Below are positions 39,724-49,784 of a stretch of DNA of 64,000 nucleotides, one piece after another. How positions within the stretch are numbered: the first letter of the stretch is position 1; each line of letters starts with the position of its first letter. The stretch is from Brevipalpus yothersi (taxonomy: Eukaryota > Arthropoda > Arachnida > Trombidiformes > Tenuipalpidae). The notes under the pieces were generated by a model, which did no database searches, had not been told where the DNA came from, and was given only the letters and a program-made list of their open reading frames with translations. The stretch is taken from contig QZCP01000101.1 in the NCBI GenBank assembly GCA_003956705.1, forward strand, positions 1 to 64,000, given 5' to 3'. The position numbers and the translations under genes are program-made.

Positions 39724-41396
39724 AGAGATGCTTAATCAAAATAAGGAAGGATGAATCCAGAACGAGTGGAATTGATACGGAAAGAGCAACAAGTGAGCAT
39801 ACACATGAGAGAGAGAGAGGTCTGGGATGCTGCTTGCTTATATTAGCAGCTGGAAAGATGAAATAGTTAAGTAAGTGAGTGAGAATATTGTTGGAAAAAT
39901 GCCCGATATCCAGTGTGAAACTGAACGCGGAAAAAAGTGTATGAAACTTGGTAACAGGAAGAAAATAGCGGCAATGAAGGTGATCAAGACGGAGATAAAA
40001 TAGAAGAAGACTTAGGAAAGAAAAGGAGGATGTTTGGTCAATGAGGCGCAAGAGAGAAAAAGAGAGAAGATGATCGTTCAAGGTGATGAATCAAAATGGA
40101 ATGAAACAAGATGAGGTGCAAGCGAATGAGGTTCATATAGATAAATATATATATAATATTGTTGGGAGCGGAAAGAGTCTGGTGTGTAAGGAAGAGAGCC
40201 TGAATATACACATTCTGGGACCTGAGAAAAGATGGAAGAGAGAGAGAGGAGTTTTGTAAGAAGTAGAACTTGCCGATGCAACAGGAAGTTCAATAGAGAC
40301 AAGCCAAAAAAAGATAAGGTCACTACAACATCATTGTTAACACCAAAATTTTCTTGGACAAAATCGAATCAAGATGTGATCAAAAATAATAGATAGAGAG
40401 AGAAAGATGAAAGGAAGATATTTTGAGTTTCCTTCATTTCTCTTTTTTTTTTGTCAAGGCCCAGAATGAATAATGTGGTGAAGCATTCCTCAATTGCTAC
40501 AGCTGTAATAAGCCGGAATAACGGTAAATTTAGTCACTTCTTCCACTCTAATGTAGTCTGCAGCTGAACTTGGTGTGAGCCTGAAATAAACTGTTCTCTG
40601 TTGTCTGTTAATGTTCATACAGTAAATATATTTTGGCCCCACACATCGTTGCACAAGAAGTACATACTGACTTATGAGCCGTTATTGTCGAGATATGCGA
40701 ATCTTTGCGAGAATGCTTCTTTGATCAAGATCTCAAGTTTAACTTGATTACGCAAAAAAAGAGAAAGCCTCATATTTATGATCAACACACGCACTCATTT
40801 GTTTGTCTCAAGAAATTATCATGATATCTTATATCAAGAGAGGGTATCAAGAACTTGCAACGAAAGACTCTCCACAAGTGAAGGGAAGAAGAAGAAGGAG
40901 GAGGAGGAGGAGAAACACTTGTTGCTGGTGTCTGTATCATGCATTGTACATCATCATCATTTTGGGCATCGTCCACGTATGAAAAATACAAGGAATGCAA
41001 TTTAAGAAAAGAAGAGTGAAAATCATTTGGAAAAATGTATAATAGTTGAATCAAGTGGAAGGGTGTGTGTGTGAGAGAGTTGATTACGATGATGATAATA
41101 GTAATGGATAAAAAAAAATAACATCACACACTCACAATAGGCAGGCGACGAGGAGGTTTCCATGAGGACTGTTTGGTAACGGAATTATAATAATATTTTC
41201 GACCCGATAAATGTGTATACTCTGACCAGTGATCAAGTAAAATTCGATTAGGATCCACACTTTTATCGGGCACTGGTGGTGGACACTTATTTAGCTGAAT
41301 TGTGGAAACAATCGGAATGTTGGCATATATTGGTGGACTATTGCGGCCATTGAGGTAAGAATCAACGGTATCCTGACCCACTGTTATTGACACCAT
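30554..41396 (-). CDS. WW-PH-RhoGAP Rho GTPase-activating protein (11 exons, 672 aa)
   Basis: Minus-strand exons 41396-41136, 37037-36768, 34876-34577, 34251-34108, 33977-33789, 33674-33578, 33457-33296, 33167-32988, 31754-31520, 30866-30836 and 30703-30554 sum to 673 codons in one phase. Domain order: a WW domain at about 57-84 (W57, YYYNSVTKQSSWKPP with W79), a PH domain at about 278-388 (GFLNRTKISENGKRIRKNW, IEWSKGLSSRRHVF) and a RhoGAP domain from about 475. Arginine finger R517 sits in GIYRVCGN, followed by EDIHVLTGALKLFFR and NRMTLQNLAIVFGPTLL. This is the layout of the ARHGAP9/12/15/27 family, which stimulates GTP hydrolysis by Rac/Cdc42-type GTPases at membranes. No SH3 domain is found upstream of the WW. 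The acceptor of exon 3 (34876) has a weak polypyrimidine tract. An extra exon in the 4-kb intron 1 cannot be excluded. The function call is firm; exact exon ends are good but unproven. Confidence 0.9.
34878..36767 (-). other. Long intron 2 of the RhoGAP gene
   Basis: About 1.9 kb between RhoGAP exons 2 and 3, AT-rich, with a GAAA-to-GA tract at 35607-35641. No nested gene is seen. Confidence 0.6.
35607..35641. repeat. (GAAA)n-(GA)n microsatellite
   Basis: Three or four GAAA units run into about ten GA units. Confidence 0.9.
37821..37854. repeat. (GA)n microsatellite
   Basis: About 17 uninterrupted GA units in RhoGAP intron 1. Confidence 0.97.
39655..39720. repeat. (GA)n microsatellite
   Basis: About 33 GA units in RhoGAP intron 1, among the longest arrays of the window. 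Confidence 0.97.
40490..40702 (-). repeat. Diverged ~200-bp repeat, copy A, with an open frame on the minus strand
   Basis: Same-orientation homologue of 43154-43360, recognised by shared blocks such as AGTCACTTCTTC, CTGCAGCTGAAC, TCTGTTGTCTG and CGTTGCACAA in the same order and spacing. By eye it is roughly 70% alike. On the minus strand copy A is open from 40681 to a TGA at 40490-40492, about 63 codons. A possible splice acceptor (AAGTCAG) lies near 40664, and the frame carries cysteines and ends VIPAYYSCSN. It may be an old exon, a secreted-protein fragment or a chance frame in a dispersed element. I do not recognise a family. Confidence 0.6.
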
Positions 41397-42180
41397 TTGA
41401 AGAGAAAGTGATGAAACACTGGTTGATCACTATTCAAATGATATATAATTCACTTGGATAATGATACTGGACAACTCCATCGATCAGTAAAAAACACTAA
41501 AAACAATTCCACACACACATTCAAAAGAGAAACTAAATCAGATCTGTCTTCTAATCGCAACTCTCTCACTTTTGCTCTTGTCTCGCAGTCAGAAAAACTT
41601 TTTCCAACAAAAATATTTTGTTAAAACAAACCTTCAAAACATGTGGCGCCGCTCTTTTTCACGCTTTTCGATTTGCCGTTGAAACGAGTTTCTGTTCTTT
41701 TCGGCCTATTCTGAATGGGCTATTCTCTGGCCGGTTGAATTCTTAGTAACGGATTTTCACTGACCACCACAACACCGGTATGATTGACCGATGGAGGGTG
41801 ACTCTCTTTCTCTCTCTCTCCATCTAGTTGTCCTAATGTATTTCATTATATGATCGAAGGGATAGCTCGTCAGGAGAGTAGATTGATTTCAATTATTTCA
41901 AATCGAATTTCGTTGAGATCGAATGTATGCATAACTGGAATGATCAGACTCTTCTTCAGAATCGGCTTAACATTGACCAATCGAATGAAGAAAAGTCGAC
42001 GTTGAGTCATAGAGGAGTAGGAATTTGATTGAAGCAATTGGAGCAATTTTTGAATAAAATCATTCCCAAAATTTTCCTGAAGCCTAGATCACTTTATTCA
42101 AAAAGATTCTGCGCCAGCTTTAGACAACTTTGGAACGAATATTAGTTCATCCCTTCGAGTTGAAGAAGTTTAAAAATGCC

Positions 42181-42657
42181 TCAAACGGCAAATGGATCCA
42201 AACAGTAAAATTCGTAATTTTTTGATGGAAAATCACAATCTACAGGCTGAACATCTCCTCTAGCCCTGAGAAAATCTTCTTCCAAATCAAGAAAGGCTTT
42301 TGCGTTAGTGGTTTCTGGTAACTTAGCCCTGATTGCTTCCAATGCTCCAGCTTCATCCTGATTAAACGAATATATAGATTCTAATATGAGATGTGGTAAA
42401 CTGATCAAAACTTACTTTCATTCGTTCTTCAAGTTTGGTTATACGACTCTCCAAGCTATCTCTCCATTCTTCAAGCGATCCGATCTTGATGCCATATCCA
42501 TGGCCTGCGAAAAGTTATAAACTAAATTATCTTCTAAATTGAGAGATGGTGAAGGCCCCATAAGGCTGAATTCGTTATTGTTCCTGTCGCGTTATTGATG
42601 AAAAAACTTACCAAGAGAAGCAATGGAAAAAATAAGAAGGACATACAAAATTTTCAT
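42181..42657 (-). CDS. Small secreted coiled-coil protein, unknown function (3 exons, 103 aa)
   Basis: Minus-strand exons 42657-42612, 42504-42416 and 42357-42181, all with canonical splice sites and matching phase. Exon 1 encodes a signal peptide (MKILYVLLIFSIASLGHGYG). The mature protein is short and charged, with heptad-like spacing in EEWRDSLESRITKLEERMK, a second helical segment ending DLEEDFLRARG, and a C-terminal tail with two cysteines (VDCDF and FYCLDPF) that could form one disulfide. I do not recognise a family. It lies just upstream, in the same orientation, of the RhoGAP first exon, with repeats A and B on either side. Expression is likely given the clean splice structure, but its role is unknown. 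Confidence 0.72.
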
Positions 42658-43153
42658 CTTGATACCTTCGAAGATCACTCAACTACACTTTGAAAACTAG
42701 CTACAAATAGATATCAAGCTTCTAATGGTGCAAGTCTTTATATTCCCTAGCATGATGGATTGAGAGTGATAATTTTGCATTTGAAATCAACAAGTAGACT
42801 AGGAAGAAACTGAAAAAGAAAGAGAAAGAAAAAAAAGGTGAGATTACTAAGGGGAGGGAACAAAGATTTCATCTTCTCTAAACAACTTTGGAACAAAGTT
42901 CCTTCCTAGAGATATCTCACAGTTTCCAATGCAGATGAAAGCATGCCACGACATGATCTGATCATACGTTACTAGATTGCACACAGACAAGCAACGTTAG
43001 GTTCAATTCTGAAGTCAACAGGTCGAGGTCTCAACGTCTAAGACGCTTAATAATCGAATATTGGTGTAGTACAAATTTCATTGCTGCTGAAATTGTATAA
43101 GACAATATACTCGCAAGAAAGAGAACGAACTTATGGAACAATCGTCGTCTGAG

Positions 43154-43360
43154 TTGTTACAAGTCAGAATAACTGCAAATTCAGTCACTTCTTCTACTCA
43201 TATATAATTTATCCTGCAGCTGAACATGATATGAGCATAAAATTAACTGTTTTCTGTTGTCTGAAAATATTCTTACAGTGAAAATATCTTTACCTCACAC
43301 ACCGTTGCACAACACAAGCACAGTGAGACTGATGAGCCATTTTATCGAAATATATGAATA
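43154..43360 (-). repeat. Diverged ~200-bp repeat, copy B
   Basis: Homologue of 40490-40702 in the same orientation, 2.65 kb away. The minus-strand reading frame seen in copy A is broken here by stops and a length change of a few bases, so if the element was coding, this copy is dead. Confidence 0.65.
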
Positions 43361-43552
43361 CATGAAGTGGCATTTGTATCTTGCATTTTATATCACCACG
43401 ATTTCAGGCAATAAGAAATTGAGTTATGTGTAGATCAATTGTTTATATATACATATAATTTGAATGATTAGATTTGTTCAATGTTGACTTTAAATGAACA
43501 AATTGAATGATATTTTACAGGAATCTTTCATTTTACTGCTGAACGGTTGAGA

Positions 43553-45772
43553 CTATTGACGTTTTGGCAGTATTTCTTTGCATGCATCATCCAATGTGAT
43601 TGGATGCCATAAACCATCTTTTTTATAAAAAAGAACTGTATGTTCATTGTAGATAGATAGTTTTCCAAATTTATACACTTGAATATTATTGTGAAACTGA
43701 TTCTGAAGTGGGGAATAGGAGATACCATTTTCAGAGGCTCTTCTATCAATTAAATCTTCAAACTTAAGATTCAGTGGATCTGATTCGTAGATTTTCTTGA
43801 CTGATGATTGATCTGTTTGGTTGAGATTGGAATTGGTTGAGTTGGAGGGATATTGAATAGGAGGATAGCTGATTAAACCATTAGGAGATGATATGGCATG
43901 ATTCATCATCTCTAAGGCTTGTTGGAAAGCTTCTTGAACCAGGCGATTACTATGTAAACGTTCGGGAATTTCTCTTTTCCAACCGGAATACCACTCGATG
44001 ACTTCTTCGAAATCAGGCGAGCCACTGAGCCAGCCATGGAGCACTTCAAGCCATTTGGGAAAAAAATATTTAACCAAAGAACGAGTAAAAAATTCAGTTG
44101 GAATCATATCTTTCCAACTCTTAAAATGGCGCCAATTGGTAAGATCTTGCCGGGATGGATTGATAACAAAATCACTAAGAATTTGTTCCAACTTGGGTAC
44201 GATATTCCTTGAAACGAAAGCAGCCCAATCTTTTGGCTCAAAAACTCTTTGCCATGGTTCGAGTAGCAATTTAGCTGATCCATCACTTGGATGCCATTTG
44301 TTTAAGGCTTTGGATAGTTTGATTCTTAATGTTTCATACACAGTTTCCATCGATTGATCTACCATAAGAGGAAGCCATGGATGAATCCAAGTGTGTACCA
44401 TTATGAGATCTTCCAATGGATTCCAGTTTTGAACTTCTTCTTCCAGCTTGGACAACACCACATCTTTCAGCAATAAGTTAAGGAGCCAAGCTGGTAGAAG
44501 CTCGGACCAGCACTCGAAGAAATAAATCATCTTATCACAGTCGTACTTCATTGATACTCCTTGTGTGATTTTTCGTCTCACATAAGGTAGCCAAACGTCA
44601 TACATTAGATAGTCGAAGAGTTTCTCATCAATTGTAGTGAAAGATTTTCGTAGAGTCTTGAATAGTACAATTCTATCATTAGGATTGTTGAATGGATCCC
44701 AACTTTGTAAATTTCTTTCGACAATTGGAAAGTAGAAGGATTGAACAACGTATTTAAAATCATACTTTGACACGGACCAATTAACAGCCCACTTCATGAT
44801 TTCATCAACATCTACGGGAATTGCATCTTCATTGGATTGCGTTTTTGAAAGCTTGAGTAATTCATTAAGTTTGTTATGAATTCTTATATGAGAATTGATG
44901 ATGGATTTTGATCCAATCAAACTCCTCTCTATACTTTTCTTTTCTGTCTCCAGATCTCTGATTTGTGTTTCACCGAATACAATCTTTTTATCCAATTTAA
45001 TTAAATCACTAGACATTGACGATGATGATTTGTCTCTACCTCTTTCATCTTCGGACGAGGATTGATCGTCTAGCTTCATGGTTTTAAATTCACTTGAAGA
45101 TTGAGGTCCGAAATCAGAATCTTGATCGGACAACAGATTAATTTGGTGATATCCATCCAAAACTCTTAATTTAGGTCCTCTCATATCAATCACTCGTACT
45201 TTACTAATTTCTGGATTTTCTTGAAGATGCGAATCAGTTTCAGCGAGCCTCTCTTCCAAACTTTTGAACACATATCGAACTTGACGTTGAGGTTCCCTGT
45301 ATGATGATTTTTCCACTTTAAATTTGATGTCTTTGTGAGCTTTCTGTTCTTCTATTTTTGATCTTTCACCATAATCATCGACATTTCTCCTCTCCAATCC
45401 CGAAGCAGCGAGGCCTTCATTTTTGCCTCTTTTTCTCACTTCAATCGGTGTCACTATGCCTTGATTATTTTTTCCAAGACCTTTTCCTGGTTTGTATCCC
45501 ATCTTGGCCAACAATTTGGATCCAATACCTTTACTATGCTTTTCCCAGCTACCAAATTCTGGATCACTTGATAAATTAACATCTCCTCTACGCCTCAGCC
45601 CAGCGATAGAGTTATTACGATACCTATCAAGATTATATGGCTCAACCGGATCGAAACCCTATCACAAGAAAAGATACAAAATATTGCAACAAATTAGCGA
45701 TCACACACAACAATTAAATGAATTTGTCATGCACAAAACTAAATAAGAAACTAATCAACTTACCTGCGACAT
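43553..45772 (-). CDS. TFIP11: TFIP11 (tuftelin-interacting protein 11 / spliceosomal G-patch factor), functional copy (2 exons, 704 aa)
   Basis: Exon 1 is 45772-45764 (only MSQ), followed by a GTAAGT donor; exon 2 is 45658-43553. A G-patch lies at about 45-90 (KGIGSKLLAKMGYKPGKGLG). The rest matches the GCFC-type body of TFIP11, with WNP..HSWIHPWLPLM-like, KWHPSD.SAKLLLEPW, IVPKLEQ, FFPKWLEVLHGWLS and a C-terminal NEHTVLFYKKDGLWHPI segment. In animals TFIP11 is a nuclear protein that activates the DEAH helicase DHX15/Prp43 through its G-patch to release the intron-lariat spliceosome. At 704 residues it is shorter than the human protein (about 837), chiefly because the acidic N-terminal TIP_N region is missing. 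It sits head to head with GRB2. A rearranged, broken copy lies at 59187-61217. Confidence 0.94.
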
Positions 45773-45875
45773 GATGATATTGATCACAACCGATGTGGAT
45801 GTAAACCACTAAACCAAAACAATAACAATAATAATAATAACAACCACTATCAAGCTAAAAGTAAAGCTTCTTTTT

Positions 45876-45929
45876 ATTGTAATTTTTTGAGTACAAAAAA
45901 TTCTTCTTGAAAACGTGGAAAAGAAAGAT
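45876..45929 (+). repeat. 54-bp inverted repeat, left arm
   Basis: Exact reverse complement of 46636-46689. The arm begins ATTGTAATTTTTTGAG and ends GGAAAAGAAAGAT. With its partner it encloses about 0.7 kb. Confidence 0.95.
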
Positions 45930-46158
45930 TGAGCAACTGGATCGCTACATCCGCTTCTCAATCGTGAAAAATTCTGAGTGAAGTAAATGAGACAAGATAG
46001 TCCCATCGATAGGATAGAAGTGTAAAGTTTAAAGGTTAAGATAGAAAAGTTAGAGAATAAGAATACAAACACAATTCATTCCTTCCAACTTGGTAGAAGG
46101 TGTAGACCAATTTACTCTTTTTGCTCTTTTCACTGAATAGTTTGAATCTTTCACATCT

Positions 46159-46494
46159 TTCTTTACCCTTTCCATCATCACTTTCATTCGATTTGTCTTT
46201 CTTTTCTTTGTTATTTTCATCATTGGTTTGCTGGTCTTTGGAGCTAAGGCAGCGATGTCCCTCATATTGGACTCAGCTTGACAGTGTGCTCACAATGACA
46301 ACATCAACAAACATCAAATTACTCTTTTCTTTACCCTTTCCATCATCACTTTCATTCGATTTGTCTTTCTTTTCTTTGTTATTTTCATCATTGTTTTGCT
46401 GGTCTTTGGAGCTAAGGCAGCGATGTCCCTTATATTGGACTCAGCTTGACAATGTGCTCACAATGACAACATCAACAAACATCAAATTACTCTT
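46159..46494. repeat. Two-unit tandem duplication, 168-bp period
   Basis: The two units begin near 46159 and 46327 and differ by only a few bases (for example ATTGGTTTGC against ATTGTTTTGC). On the minus strand both read through a Lys/Glu/Asp-rich segment (NNKEKKDKSNESDDGKG). This could be a former coding exon, but no start, splice sites or family support it. Confidence 0.9.
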
Positions 46495-46635
46495 TTTTAA
46501 AACCAGACTTTTTACCACCCTTTGAACACAACACTCTAATCAATCACACTATTCGATTCAAGTTCAATTATTTGCTTTTAATTACATTTAGAAGCAATTA
46601 ATTCATCACAATTCAAAATATTAACCACACCTCAC

Positions 46636-46689
46636 ATCTTTCTTTTCCACGTTTTCAAGAAGAATTTTTTGTACTCAAAAAATTACAAT
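46636..46689 (-). repeat. 54-bp inverted repeat, right arm
   Basis: Perfect reverse complement of 45876-45929. The pair could be the termini of a small non-autonomous element or a scar of a local inversion. No target-site duplication was found outside the arms. Confidence 0.95.
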
Positions 46690-47261
46690 AATTCCTTCCT
46701 ATTGCTCAGGACATTGGAAGCTAAAAGCTAAAAGTGAATCTTACACAAATCAAACCAATCCGGCACAATAAATTCAATCAATATAAACCATATAAACAAT
46801 TAAACATCGGCTACATTAGTTAAAACCACGGTGTATAAATTATGAAACATGTGAGAGAAAGGTGAGGAGTACAAAATGAGAAAGAGAGAGAGAGAGAGAA
46901 AGAAAGAAGATGTGAAATAAGATGCAAGAGAGGGGAAAGAGAGAGAGAAGAGAGAGAGAGAGAGAGAAGGTAAGGTTGATGCGGGAGGAGAGAGAGAAAA
47001 AAGATCTCTCTCTCTCTCTTTTTCATCTGTTTAAGAGAGACTTTTTCTCAAGAAAAACTCTCGAAGGTTCACTGTGTGTGTATGTTATAAGTGTGTATTG
47101 AGCAGAGCGACAATTATTGGTGATAATTTTTTTGAGTTGATTTAATTATATTTACTAGATATAATTGTGAGCGAAAAAAAAATTTTCTGTTCTCTGAACG
47201 TTGTGAAACATTAGATTTTATTGCTCTCTCTCTCTCTCTTTCTTTTTAATTTATTGCTCTC

Positions 47262-47292
<31 letters not shown>

Positions 47293-47936
47293 CTCTCCAC
47301 CGCCATTGTTTCAAAAGCCCTCAGATTCAGAGGCTCTCTCTCTCTCTCTCTCTTTTGCTCTTTTTTCACTTGCTGATTTAACAGTGAACAAAGTATCTTG
47401 TGAGTGTGTATATCAGTACTGTTGTTAATTATTGGTGTTTTAAATACATCTTGTTTGGTGATATTTAAATATATATTATTTTTTCTGTTCACATTTGGTG
47501 GTCCTAAGGAATATTGTGGCTGACTGACTGGCTGTGTCTGTTTATAAAGTGGCGGTGTGTATACATTGTGTGCGACAATATCAAGACTCTATACGGAACA
47601 GATTGTAGAGTCAAGTGTATTTCTTTCGTGAAACATATATTTTAATATTATTACATAGATTCTTTCAATTGTTACCCTTCTTCTCAATTAAATTGTGCAC
47701 ACACACAAACACATATATATCACATACACACGCTGTTTCACGGTCATTTTGTGTTCTCGTTTATTGCCATTAATTAAGCTACATACACACACTTCTTGCA
47801 ACTCGTGATACACATCTGATTGTGGAACGAAAAAAAGAAAGAGAGGAAAAGATTTTTACAGACATTTGAGACTGTTATACCAGCTTCTTATTGAATCAAC
47901 AGTCTTTTTTCCTCTCAATTACAATCAATTTTCATC

Positions 47937-48990
47937 ATGGAGGCAGTAGCAAAACATGATTTCAATGCAACTGCTGATGACGAACTGAGCTTTCGAAAAA
48001 TGGATGTTTTGAAGGTATGTTTCATGTAATTATATTCTCTATCGCTCTCTTCTCTTCCTCTCTTTGTATTTGACATCAATTAATTATGTAAATTGATACA
48101 TTTTTTGCCCAAATTTTTTCCACTAGGTTCTCAACATGGAAGATGATGTGAACTGGTTTCGAGCTGAGCTTGATGGGCGCGAAGGTTTGGTTCCTAGCAA
48201 TTATATTGACATGAGGCCACATGAGTAAGTTTCTAGTAGCTTCCTCTCGATTTTCTTTTATGCTCACAATCCAGGGATAACGATTATTCAACAAAGTTAT
48301 ATTCCATCATTAATAGCTCATTAACAGTGCTGCTGGTAGATGTAAGCACGATATTCTACATTCCTGAGTGATTGTTTATTATTCTCTTCCTCTCTCCCTT
48401 CTTCTTTCCCTCTCTATCTTTATCGCTCTTTCTCTCTCATTTCAATCTTCTCTTTTTCTCTTATCCAATTTACTCATCTTCACATTGTCTCTATGTGTTC
48501 ATTTTTCTCCTCTCTTTTCCCATCAAGATGGTATTATGGTCGTATCACACGAGCTGATGCCGAAAAACTTTTGAAGAATAAGCACGAAGGTGCTTTCTTG
48601 ATCAGAGTCAGCGAAAGTTCTCCTGGTGATTTTTCGCTTTCGGTTAAGTGTAGCGATGGAGTGCAACACTTCAAAGTTCTCAGAGACACATTGGGCAAAT
48701 TTTTCCTTTGGGTCGTTAAATTCAGTTCTCTGAACGAACTGGTGGAATATCATCGATCAGCATCTGTTTCTCGATCCCAAGATATCAAACTCAAAGATAT
48801 GCAAGTCCAGGACGAAATTTTGGTTCAGGCAATGTATGATTTTACACCACAAGAAAATGGTGAACTTGAATTCAGACGCCATGATATAATTACTGTGATT
48901 GATCGATCGGATCAAAACTGGTGGGAAGGTGAAATCGGTGGAAGGAGGGGATACTTTCCAGCTACCTACGTCGAGCCGTACCACACCTAA
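47937..48990 (+). CDS. GRB2: GRB2/drk adaptor protein, SH3-SH2-SH3 (3 exons, 212 aa)
   Basis: Exons 47937-48014, 48127-48224 and 48528-48990 give 212 codons plus stop, nearly the same as Drosophila drk (211) and human GRB2 (217). The N-terminal SH3 (1-58) starts MEAVAKHDFNATADDELSF and ends GLVPSNYIDMRPHE. The SH2 (about 60-152) opens WYYGRITRADAEKLL and has the phosphotyrosine-binding arginine in FLIRVSESSPGDFSLSVK. The C-terminal SH3 includes VQAMYDFTPQENGELEF, NWWEGE and GYFPATYVEPY. It links activated receptor tyrosine kinases to SOS and thus Ras at the plasma membrane. It is divergent with TFIP11 and ends 242 bp before the convergent TBCD gene. Exon 1 plus 5' leader is duplicated at about 61320-61690. 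Confidence 0.97.
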
Positions 48991-49232
48991 ACTGAACCAA
49001 ATCTGCCTCTACCTACCACTTTCAACCCTTTCTCTCTACTACTCTTGTCCATTGCTACCCGTGGATAAGCATTTTTCGGAGCCTTCCCTCAAACTCATTA
49101 GCCAGGAGTATACACTTGTACCATTCATTCATCATAACTTGAAAAATTTGACTTGGCTAACATCGATACGAATTCAGAAAAAAAGCATCAAAAACAAGTT
49201 CATTGGATTTTTCTATTCTTCATCATCATCTC

Positions 49233-49744
49233 TTAATTCGTTTTAATGCCCAGTATCAATCGAAGTTTATCCCTTATAGGACTAATTGTAGGTATATCTT
49301 GATTCCATTCACAGCTTCGTAATATTTGAAGAGCTTCTTCTTGCCTTTTACCGTGCTCATCGTTTTCAAAGACAATGTTTTCATAGCACATGAGAGCTAT
49401 ATAAAAATTTTCGGCTGTGAAAACTCGAAGGGTTGGATACTTCGTGCACAAGAAGGTTGTCAGAATGGACAAATTCTTTTTTCGAAGACCTATAATTGGG
49501 GAGATAGAAGAGAAAAAAAACTTTATCAATTTTATGTCATTTTCACTTATCATAATTCTCAAAGAGCGACAAGATGCCTGAGTCATCGAATTCCAGCACC
49601 TGGTTAGACATAGGCACTAAGAGTTGCATGATAGTTTTTGCTTTCGGAACTAACGGGTTTTGCATTCGAATTGAGATGAAAACGAACAATGGCAATTATC
49701 TTCTCCTCTCCATTCTATCTTGTATTCTTCTCTTTCCTTCCCTA

Positions 49745-49784
<40 letters not shown>

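Larger units (their letters stand above)
37038..41135 (-). other. Very long intron 1 of the RhoGAP gene
   Basis: 4.1 kb separating the WW-domain exon from the rest of the gene, large against the 60-120 bp introns common here. It holds GA microsatellites (37821-37854, 39134-39157, 39655-39720) and repeat copy A (40490-40702). An alternative internal promoter or further exons are possible but not demonstrable. Confidence 0.6.
45773..47936. promoter_or_regulatory. Shared intergenic region between divergent TFIP11 and GRB2
   Basis: 2.2 kb between the two start codons, so it must carry both promoters. It contains a 54-bp inverted-repeat pair, a 168-bp tandem duplication and many GA/CT tracts (about 46878-47012 and 47223-47352). 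Bases 47640-47936, the probable GRB2 5' leader, are almost unchanged in the copy at 61405-61690, while about 45830-47510 has no counterpart there. No TATA box could be assigned. Confidence 0.55.

Noticed and set aside
46050..46265. 71-codon minus-strand frame in the tandem repeat as a gene
   Set aside because: Lys/Met-rich with no start context, splice sites or conservation evidence; kept only as a property of the repeat.
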